This document shows positions 1 to 6,400 of a stretch of DNA of 7,338 nucleotides, piece after piece. The stretch comes from Campylobacterales bacterium. GTDB taxonomy: Bacteria > Campylobacterota > Campylobacteria > Campylobacterales > QNZT01. A program made the translations under genes and the position numbers. The DNA is taken from contig JALSQA010000418.1 of NCBI GenBank assembly GCA_026985685.1, positions 1 through 7,338 on the forward strand. The letters run 5' to 3'. Position 1 is the first letter of the stretch. Each line of letters starts with the position of its first letter. The notes beneath the pieces were generated by a model. That model ran no database searches. It was not told the origin of the DNA and saw only the letters and a list, made by a program, of their open reading frames with translations.

Positions 1-126
1 GAGACACTCTCTAGTATCGCAGGTAAATATAAAGATATCACTTACCAAGACATAGCCAAAGCCAATGGTATACATAACCCAAACAACATCTATGTAGGAC
101 AACGCATCACCATCCCCAATCAACCC
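1..126 (+). repeat. LysM-coding direct repeat, copy 1
   Basis: This matches 1652-1777 at 120 of 126 bases with no gaps by hand alignment. It encodes the LysM domain of effector 1 and probably continues upstream of the window. Confidence 0.93.
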
Positions 127-885
127 GCCTCATCTCCCACACATCCAAAAACAGATCCAAGTTTCAAGCCTGTGGATGATAGTACTAGTATTGGTGGGAG
201 TAAGGGGAGTGGGTGCGGGGAGTGCAAGATTACTGTAGAGCTACTTAATAATTTGGTAGGTAATTCAGGTAAGTGGTTTACGGGAAAAGGCGGGAAAAGT
301 AAAACATATAGAGCTGAATATTCAACATATACACAGGTACATGGTTTTGATAAAAAAGAGTTTATTAAAATATTAAAAAGAAAAATGAAAAAATATACTA
401 TTGATAAAAGTTGTTATCATGTAGCACATTTTTTGTCTCAAATTATTCATGAATCAGCACATTTTGATACAACATTAGAATATGGGTCTGGACACAATTA
501 TGAACCTGGTGTTCATAAAGATGCAATTAAAAATGGAAATACACACAAGGGTGATGGTAAAAAATATAGAGGTCGAGGATTGATACAATTGACATGGAAA
601 AATAATTATAGAGACTATGGAAGAAGTCGTGGAATTGACTTTATACATAATCCGCATGCAATTGGCAACAACATGGAAAATGCTATTGATGCCTCATGTT
701 GGTATTGGCGTCATCATGGGGCTATTCATAAAAAATATGGTGCAAAAGGGGATATAAATATATTGATTGACCATGAAAAACACAATGTAAAATTGGTTAC
801 TTTGGCAGTAAATGGTGGTCACAACGGATTAGTAGAACGTCAAAGAATCTTCAAAAAATTACTTACAAAATGGAAATTAAAATGA
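1..885 (+). CDS. LysM-GH19 peptidoglycan hydrolase, probable T6SS effector 1 (5' end outside window)
   Basis: The frame is open from base 1, so the gene starts upstream. A GTG at 172 lies in the same frame but falls inside the linker and is not a credible start. Of 294 visible residues, 1-40 are most of a LysM domain (ETLSSIAGKY to YVGQRITIPN), which binds peptidoglycan or chitin. Residues 41-72 are a Pro-rich stretch followed by DSTSIGGSKGSGC. The rest is a GH19/COG3179-type lysozyme-like domain: HES with candidate catalytic Glu at about 151, a second Glu at about 160 (TLEYG), GDGKKYRGRGLIQLTWKNNY at about 184-203, and NGGHNGLVERQ near the C-terminus. GH19 enzymes cleave beta-1,4 bonds between amino sugars, so peptidoglycan is the likely target. 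Comparison with effector 2 suggests about 40 residues are missing. The stop overlaps the next gene by ATGA. The effector role is inferred from the partner gene and the nearby vgrG. A phage-type endolysin is the alternative, but no phage genes are visible. Confidence 0.85.
   Translation, partial: ETLSSIAGKYKDITYQDIAKANGIHNPNNIYVGQRITIPNQPASSPTHPKTDPSFKPVDDSTSIGGSKGSGCGECKITVELLNNLVGNSGKWFTGKGGKSKTYRAEYSTYTQVHGFDKKEFIKILKRKMKKYTIDKSCYHVAHFLSQIIHESAHFDTTLEYGSGHNYEPGVHKDAIKNGNTHKGDGKKYRGRGLIQLTWKNNYRDYGRSRGIDFIHNPHAIGNNMENAIDASCWYWRHHGAIHKKYGAKGDINILIDHEKHNVKLVTLAVNGGHNGLVERQRIFKKLLTKWKLK
178..215 (+). repeat. Identical 38-bp linker repeat, copy 1
   Basis: These 38 bases are identical to 1826-1863. 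They encode DSTSIGGSKGSG plus the first two bases of the Cys codon. Similarity between the modules ends right after this repeat, so it marks the left edge of the variable toxin cassette. Confidence 0.93.
196..220 (+). other. Predicted three-tetrad G-quadruplex motif
   Basis: Four G runs lie on the coding strand at 196-198, 204-207, 211-213 and 217-220, with loops of 5, 3 and 3 bases. This meets the standard G3+N1-7 definition in an otherwise AT-rich region. It overlaps the end of the 38-bp linker repeat. The module 2 copy keeps the first three runs but lacks the fourth. Folding is a prediction only. Confidence 0.6.
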
Positions 886-1535
886 TTTTGAAAGTTATTT
901 TATTTTTTATTCTAACAATCTTTATGTATTCTTCAGCACTTACAATTAATTGTAAAAATAACAATATCACAAAAATAAATAAAAATATTTATGATGAATC
1001 AAATGGGGAATATTGCAAGATAGTAAACTTTAAAAAAGAAAAATTGTTGTTTTTGTATACAAAAGGTATGGTAAACAATTGTGGTATATTATTAAATAAG
1101 AATAAAGATAATATATATAATAAATATTTTTTATCCGATGAAATTTGCAATATACAAATTATAAAGAATATGATAATAAGTACATATAGAGATCAAGGAA
1201 AGTGGTATTATCGTATTTTATTTGAGGATAATAAGAAAAAGATTTATAGGGTTGATAAGCTTACCCCAAAAACCCTCACCCAATACAACAACATCGCCTA
1301 CTACCTCCAAAAAGCAGGAGCCAATGAGGAGGCTGTATATCTTTTAGAAAAGATTATAAAGAAGTTTCCAAAAAGAACCGTAGCCTACATCAACCTAGGG
1401 GATGCCTACCGGGCTTTAGGAGAAAAAGACAAAGCACGCAAAGCTTACACTACTTACATAGAACAGATGTGTGCTAAAGGGTTACAGAAGAAGATACCCA
1501 AAAAGGTGCTTGAGAGGGTAGAGAGTAAAAAATGA
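882..1535 (+). CDS. Exported TPR-tailed protein, probable immunity protein for effector 1
   Basis: I chose the ATG at 882 (217 aa). It forms an ATGA overlap with the upstream stop and has TGGA 7 bases before it. The in-frame ATG at 870 would only add MEIK and has no ribosome binding site. Residues 1-19 are a signal peptide with a likely cleavage after SSA (residue 19), so the protein should reach the periplasm. The head (about 20-126) is Lys/Asn/Ile-rich, matches no family I know, and holds four cysteines (24, 45, 67, 89) at near-even spacing. Residues 127-217 carry two TPR-like helical repeats (YNNIAYYLQKAGANEEAVYL; AYINLGDAYRALGEKDKARK) and a KKIPKKVLERV end. This tail matches immunity protein 2 at 80 of 91 residues, while the heads are unrelated. 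An exported protein coupled directly downstream of a wall hydrolase is the classic immunity arrangement. Inhibition of the GH19 domain by the head is inference. Confidence 0.8.
   Translation: MILKVILFFILTIFMYSSALTINCKNNNITKINKNIYDESNGEYCKIVNFKKEKLLFLYTKGMVNNCGILLNKNKDNIYNKYFLSDEICNIQIIKNMIISTYRDQGKWYYRILFEDNKKKIYRVDKLTPKTLTQYNNIAYYLQKAGANEEAVYLLEKIIKKFPKRTVAYINLGDAYRALGEKDKARKAYTTYIEQMCAKGLQKKIPKKVLERVESKK
1260..1535 (+). repeat. TPR-tail-coding direct repeat, copy 1
   Basis: This aligns without gaps to 3112-3387 from LTPKTL to the stop codon, encoding 91 residues of which 80 are identical. Its GC is clearly higher than the head before it: 28 of 60 bases at 1261-1320 against 9 of 60 at 1081-1140. 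It marks the right edge of variable cassette 1. Confidence 0.93.
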
Positions 1536-2473
1536 GTTGTAATCTATTTGCTGCTTCAAAAAGAAAAGGCATTCAACCTGTAGTTTATGGAGCTATAAGT
1601 ACCATTCAACCCCCTAGCATCAAATCCATCACTCATGTCATCAGAAAAGGAGAGACACTCTCTAGTATCGCAGGTAAATATAAAGATGTCAGTTACCAAG
1701 AGATAGCCAAAGCCAATGGCATACATAATTCAAACAACATCTATGTAGGACAACGCATCACCATCCCCAATCAACCCAAAGCCCCAACACCACCACCAGT
1801 CCAACCAACACATACACCTTTGGCTGATAGTACTAGTATTGGTGGGAGTAAGGGGAGTGGGTGTGAATGCAATATTGATATAGAGTATTTTTTTCAAAAC
1901 TGTAAGTTTTCAGGAAAAAGAAAAGAATCTATTAAAAAAATTTTACAGTCAATACAAGAATATTATAATAACAAGAATAAAAAATGCAACCTCAAACAAA
2001 TTGCCTACATGCTTGCTACCACAAAACATGAAACAGCTAAAACCTTTAAGCCTATAACGGAATATGGCGGAAGAAAATATTTCAATAGATATGATCCTGT
2101 TTTAGCAAATACGGCTTCAAGAAGAGCAAAAGCAAGAAAAATGGAAAATACTCAAAAAGACGACGGTTATAAATATAGAGGCAGAGGATTTGTCCAATTA
2201 ACTTGGAAAAAGAATTATAGAAAAGCTGGTAACTTCTTAGGCATTGATCTCGTGAACCATCCTGAGCTTGCTCTTGACCAAAAGAATGCTGCTAAGATAA
2301 TGATATATGGTATGGAAAAAGGTATATTTACAGGAAAGAAGCTATCAGATTATATAAACTCCTCAAAAACAGATTATTACAATGCAAGAAAAATTATCAA
2401 TGGACACGACAAGGCTTCTACCATTGAGGTATATGCAAAAAACTTTGAAAAATGTTTAAGGCTAAAAAAATGA
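1532..2473 (+). CDS. LysM-GH19 peptidoglycan hydrolase, probable T6SS effector 2
   Basis: This is a complete gene of 313 aa. The ATG overlaps the preceding stop as ATGA, with a purine-rich GAGAG 6 bases upstream. No signal peptide is present, so the enzyme needs another route to the wall, which fits T6SS delivery. Residues 33-80 are a complete LysM domain (ITHVIRKGETLSS to GQRITIPN). Residues 81-98 are Pro-rich, and 99-111 are DSTSIGGSKGSGC. From about 112 the domain is GH19-like: KHETAK with candidate catalytic Glu167, ITEYG with Glu177, YKYRGRGFVQLTWKKNYR at 213-230, then GIDLVNHPELAL, FTGKKLSDYIN and ARKIINGHDKA. This resembles phage-type GH19 endolysins. It is a different branch from effector 1: beyond the YRGRG-QLTW core the two catalytic domains align poorly, although the LysM and linker are nearly identical in DNA. 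The likely role is peptidoglycan cleavage in the periplasm of a rival cell. Confidence 0.87.
   Translation: MSCNLFAASKRKGIQPVVYGAISTIQPPSIKSITHVIRKGETLSSIAGKYKDVSYQEIAKANGIHNSNNIYVGQRITIPNQPKAPTPPPVQPTHTPLADSTSIGGSKGSGCECNIDIEYFFQNCKFSGKRKESIKKILQSIQEYYNNKNKKCNLKQIAYMLATTKHETAKTFKPITEYGGRKYFNRYDPVLANTASRRAKARKMENTQKDDGYKYRGRGFVQLTWKKNYRKAGNFLGIDLVNHPELALDQKNAAKIMIYGMEKGIFTGKKLSDYINSSKTDYYNARKIINGHDKASTIEVYAKNFEKCLRLKK
1652..1777 (+). repeat. LysM-coding direct repeat, copy 2
   Basis: This is the second copy of the 1-126 repeat, inside effector 2. The six differences are scattered. The following Pro-rich stretch differs in sequence and length (51 bases in module 1, 48 in module 2), so similarity stops at the LysM end and resumes at the linker repeat. 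Confidence 0.93.
1826..1863 (+). repeat. Identical 38-bp linker repeat, copy 2
   Basis: This is the exact second copy of 178-215, in effector 2. Perfect identity, including third codon positions, contrasts with the unrelated DNA that follows and suggests recent duplication or gene conversion. Confidence 0.93.
2458..2461 (+). promoter_or_regulatory. Ribosome binding site deciding the immunity 2 start
   Basis: AAGG lies 8 bases before ATG 2470 and inside the end of effector 2. It supports 2470 over the in-frame ATG at 2452. Confidence 0.55.
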
Positions 2474-3387
2474 AAAAAATAATTTTATTTTTATTTTTCC
2501 TTATTTCTTTCTCTCAATCCAAGCTACTAGTTACAAAAAATGGAATTATGAATGAGAATACAAAGAAAATTCTAGATACTTATATAAATACCGTTCCTAT
2601 GACTTATTCTTTTTTTATTGTTAAACACGGTAGATACAAAGGTATATATAAAGAAGTGCATTTAGCGTCAACCCATGTTCAATGCTATGCTCCCCTATTT
2701 AAAACTAAGAATAATTTTAAAATTTATAATGTTTATTGCTTTGACAGAGAATTTTATAATGAAAGGAGAAATTCGAAACCAATATTTTATATATATAATC
2801 TTCAAGGTTTAGATTTAAAAAAATTTACCTTTGAAGGAATAGATAATTATCACTCTTCCTATGCTAAAGTCAAAAATAATAATCTCATTTTTAACAATAT
2901 AAAAATATGGTTTCCAAAAGAGCAAAGAGCTTTGGATGGAAATATTGTCTGCTCTATCCCTGGAAATAGTTTTTTTGATTCTAATTTTGATTATCTTAAA
3001 TGCGCTATAAACGACCTACATAAAATGATAGATGACTTCAAAGTGAATACTATATCTATTTATCAATATTACGATATCGAACTATTAAATAATACGACAA
3101 AACACATCCCCTTAACCCCCAAAACCCTAACCAAGTACAACAACATAGCCTACTACCTCCAACAAGCAGGAGCTAATGAGGAGGCTATATATCTATTGGA
3201 AAAGATTATAAAAAAGTTTCCAAACAGAATAGTAGCCTACATCAACCTAGGGGATGCCTACCGGGCTTTAGGAGAAAAAGACAAAGCACGCAAAGCTTAC
3301 AGCACCTATATAGAGCAGATGTGTGCCAAGGGGTTACAGAAGAAGATACCTAAAAAGGTGCTTAAGATGGTGAGAAATAAAAGATGA
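2470..3387 (+). CDS. Exported TPR-tailed protein, probable immunity protein for effector 2
   Basis: I chose the ATG at 2470 (305 aa) because it forms an ATGA overlap with the effector 2 stop, has AAGG 8 bases upstream, and puts a classic signal peptide (MKKIILFLFFLISFSQS) at the N-terminus. The upstream ATG at 2452 would prepend MFKAKK and has weaker support. Cleavage is likely after SQS (residue 17). The head (about 18-214) is not a family I recognise. It is twice as long as the immunity 1 head, shares no visible similarity with it, and also has four cysteines (72, 90, 161, 178). Residues 215-305 are the conserved two-TPR tail, 80 of 91 identical to immunity 1 without gaps. Position, export and coupling to a wall hydrolase support an immunity role in the periplasm. 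That the head gives specificity and the tail a shared function is inference. Confidence 0.8.
   Translation: MKKIILFLFFLISFSQSKLLVTKNGIMNENTKKILDTYINTVPMTYSFFIVKHGRYKGIYKEVHLASTHVQCYAPLFKTKNNFKIYNVYCFDREFYNERRNSKPIFYIYNLQGLDLKKFTFEGIDNYHSSYAKVKNNNLIFNNIKIWFPKEQRALDGNIVCSIPGNSFFDSNFDYLKCAINDLHKMIDDFKVNTISIYQYYDIELLNNTTKHIPLTPKTLTKYNNIAYYLQQAGANEEAIYLLEKIIKKFPNRIVAYINLGDAYRALGEKDKARKAYSTYIEQMCAKGLQKKIPKKVLKMVRNKR
3112..3387 (+). repeat. TPR-tail-coding direct repeat, copy 2
   Basis: This is the second copy of 1260-1535, at the end of immunity gene 2. The last ten or so codons are the most diverged part. It marks the right edge of variable cassette 2. Confidence 0.93.
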
Positions 3388-3468
3388 GCAAAACTAAAGA
3401 TATAGGTAGTTTTCTTGTGATATTCATATTAAGCTCAAAATTTTAATATAACTGTAAACTAAAAGCAA

Positions 3469-3474
3469 TATAAT
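3469..3474 (+). promoter_or_regulatory. Candidate sigma70 -10 box for vgrG-rhs
   Basis: A perfect TATAAT lies 24 bases before the vgrG start codon, with an AT-rich stretch and no TTGACA-like -35 at the usual distance. Promoters of Campylobacterota commonly show a strong -10 and poor -35. Transcription would begin near 3481. A chance match in AT-rich DNA remains possible. Confidence 0.5.
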
Positions 3475-3485
3475 AAAGCTAAAAA

Positions 3486-3490
3486 AAGGA
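3486..3490 (+). promoter_or_regulatory. Ribosome binding site of vgrG-rhs
   Basis: AAGGA lies 8 bases before ATG 3499. This good spacing fixes the start of the long open frame. Confidence 0.75.
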
Positions 3491-3498
3491 TATAAAAG

Positions 3499-6400
3499 AT
3501 GGCCAATCTCACTCCTTTACAAAAGATCAAACCCCGTATCACACTCCTTGGCGCAAAGAAAAACCCAAATACTTCAGATGGCACATACTCTATCTATAAA
3601 TTAAATGGTGAAGAGCTCTTGGGAAAGCCATATCGTTATGAAGTGACAATAGTAAGTCCAGTAGCACTTCTTGTAGAAGAGATAGTAGATACTGATGTAA
3701 AAATACTCCTACAGGATGAAAAAGATCCAGCTAAAAAAAGAGAGATATTTGGTAAGATATATAGTGCAGTCTCTACTGATAGAGTAGCAGATAAGTATCT
3801 ATACACATTAACAGTAGTATCTCCTCTATATTACTTGGGACTCAACCAAAGATATGAAATCTTCCAAGAGAAGAGTGCTTATGAGATCATACAAACAATA
3901 CTTGGACGATATAGAGCACTTTTAAATATTAATTTCTCTTCAAATATTCCCTCAAACTATTTTATCAAGAGAGAGTATACAACCCAATACAAACAAAGCG
4001 ATCTAGAATTTATACAAATGCTCTGTGAACAAGAGGGGGTAACGCTTTGGACACAAAGTGATCTTTGCAACCCTTATAAGATCAGACTAACCCATATCAA
4101 TGAGACTTACCACAAACTAGATGCAGAACTAGTATGCAGTTACACCACCTCAAAAAGATTCTCTCCTACACACACTATAGAGGATTATTATGACTTTGAA
4201 AGACCATCACTTGAGTATAAAGACGAAACAGGCAAAAAGCCACTCTCTCAAACCCTTGCGGATAACACCCACTCTGCACAGCTTAGACATGACTTGGAGT
4301 TTATGACCTATAGAGACAGGCTGGAAGTATCTAGAAAGAAAGATATAAAAAATGATATCAAACAAAGCAGCCTAAAAAACTACTCTGATACTGAACGCAT
4401 AGAGGGAAGAAGTCAATCTCTTTATACGGTAGCCGGATATGGAGGTATGCTCTTTAATCGTAAGGCAGTAGAAAGAGTAGAGGCTATCTTTACCAAAGTG
4501 CATGTAAAAGGTCTTTTCCCTAATGCACTCGATGAGTATGTTCAAGATGCCAAAGAGATACAGCAATATGAGTTTGAGTCAACATTTGAAGCTACACCTA
4601 AAGATACTATATACATCCCACCATACAATATCACCAAACCCCTCATCCCCTCATCTGTGACAGCTATTGTCTCAAAAGGCAGTCACAACACAGAATCAAC
4701 TCCTAATACCATTGATGTAGACGAATTGGGACGAATAAGAGTAATATTTCACTTTGATCCAAACTACCCTACCAGCTGCTATATCCGCTTTGCAAACTTT
4801 AGTGCAGGTGATGGATGGGGTAGTCAATTTATACCAAGAGTAAATACAGAAGTAATAGTAAACTTCCTCAATGGAGACCCAGACAGACCAATAGCAATAG
4901 GAAGCCTCTATAACGGAAACAATAAAATACCAAAAGATCTCCCTGCCAACAAAACACAAAGTTATATAAAGACTCAATCTATGCCGGGAGGCAAAGATAA
5001 CTTTAACTTACTGCTCTTTGAAGACAAAGGTGGAAAAGAACTTGTGCATATGCAAGCAGAAAAAGATCATCTCTTGCATGTAAAGCATGACTCTACTAAC
5101 AACATTGACCATGATGAGACAAGTACCATAGGACATAATCGCACAGAAAAAGTGGGTAATGATGAAAAGATAGATATAGGACACAATAGAAAAGAGTCCG
5201 TAGGTAAAAATGAATCTGTAAAAATAGCTAAAAACCAATCTCTAAAAGTAGGCAACAACCAACATGAAAAAGTAGGTATGTTTAAAACAGAGACTATCGG
5301 TATGGCAAAGGCACTAAGTATAGGGCTTGGCTATCAGGTATCTGTGGGTGCTACCAAGAATGAGACGGTAGGCATAAGCTCATCCCAAGAGATAGGTGTA
5401 AGCAAATATACAACAGTTGGCAAAAGTTATGGTATCAAAGCCGGGGAGAGGTATGAGCTTAAAGTTGGAAGTGATGCTATAACATTGCAAGAAGATGGAA
5501 CTATCGTAATCAGGGGCAAAAACATAACATTTGATGGAAGTAAACATATAGAAATCAATGGCATGAGAGTGGATATAGACAAAGGGGGCAAGGCTGCTCC
5601 TTGCAAGAAATGTCCTCTTAGCGGTAAACCTGTCAATCCTATTTTGGGAATTAAGATACTTGATGAGGAGCCAGATGTCTATATAGATGCCAATATGCCG
5701 TTTGTGTGGAGTAGAAGCTATGCTTCTGATGTAGAGTATGATGGCTTGTTTGGTCAAGGTTGGGGCGTTGAGTTTGTATATAGATTGGAGGTAGGAGAAG
5801 ATAAGATAAGATTATATAATTCGTTTGGCAAGGAGTCTTTGTTTGATGTGATAGAGGTGGGCGAGAAATCATCAATACCAAAAGACAAGAGTATCTTGGA
5901 GCGTATCTCTGAGAATAGATACCTATACCATAACGCTGGGATAAGACATTACTTTGAAGCATCCAAAAATGGGTATAGAGTATCTGTGAGCAAAGATGAA
6001 AATGACAATGCAATAAAATATCTCTACAAGAGTGATAAAATCTTACCTGATTTTATAGTTTTAGACAATCTAAGAGTGATCTATGTGTCATACAAAAACA
6101 ATAGAGTATCTAGTATAGCGGAGATTGTCTATAGTGATAATAAAAATCCAAATATGCTACTAGAGAATAACGGTGTTATTTTTCATTTTACTTTTGTAAA
6201 AGAGGATCAAAGACGCAGAATAGGAAACATATCCATCATAGAGCCAAATAGCCTGGATGCCATATCCAAAGAGCTTGGTATACACGAAATAGACCCTTTC
6301 AAAGTAGACAAGCTAGTGAGCTACCAATACTCTAAAGATAACGATCTAATAAGAGTATATGATAAAACCAATACCATAAAAAGAGAGTTTGCCTACAATA

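Larger units (their letters stand above)
3388..3498. other. Intergenic spacer between immunity gene 2 and vgrG-rhs
   Basis: This AT-rich spacer of 111 bases separates the coupled effector/immunity unit from vgrG-rhs. It holds the candidate promoter and ribosome binding site listed separately. I see no convincing GC-rich terminator hairpin followed by a T run. A 20-codon frame (3384-3446) starts at an ATGA overlap but has no recognisable product. Confidence 0.7.

Noticed and set aside
475..657. Minus-strand 60-residue frame inside effector 1
   Set aside because: It lies opposite the GH19 catalytic core and has no domain or ribosome binding site.
172..885. GTG start at 172 for effector 1
   Set aside because: The frame is open upstream to base 1 and encodes a LysM domain matching effector 2, so the true start is outside the window.
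1..3387. Prophage lysis module
   Set aside because: GH19 plus LysM occurs in endolysins, but there is no holin or phage structural gene, the partner genes are exported TPR proteins, and a T6SS spike gene follows.
3388..3498. Terminator after immunity gene 2
   Set aside because: Short palindromes such as AAAATTTT are present, but there is no stable stem followed by a T run.
4372..6013. Minus-strand open frames opposite vgrG-rhs
   Set aside because: They lie opposite a continuous + strand frame with clear VgrG and Rhs signatures. Their translations show no recognisable domain, and several overlap each other.
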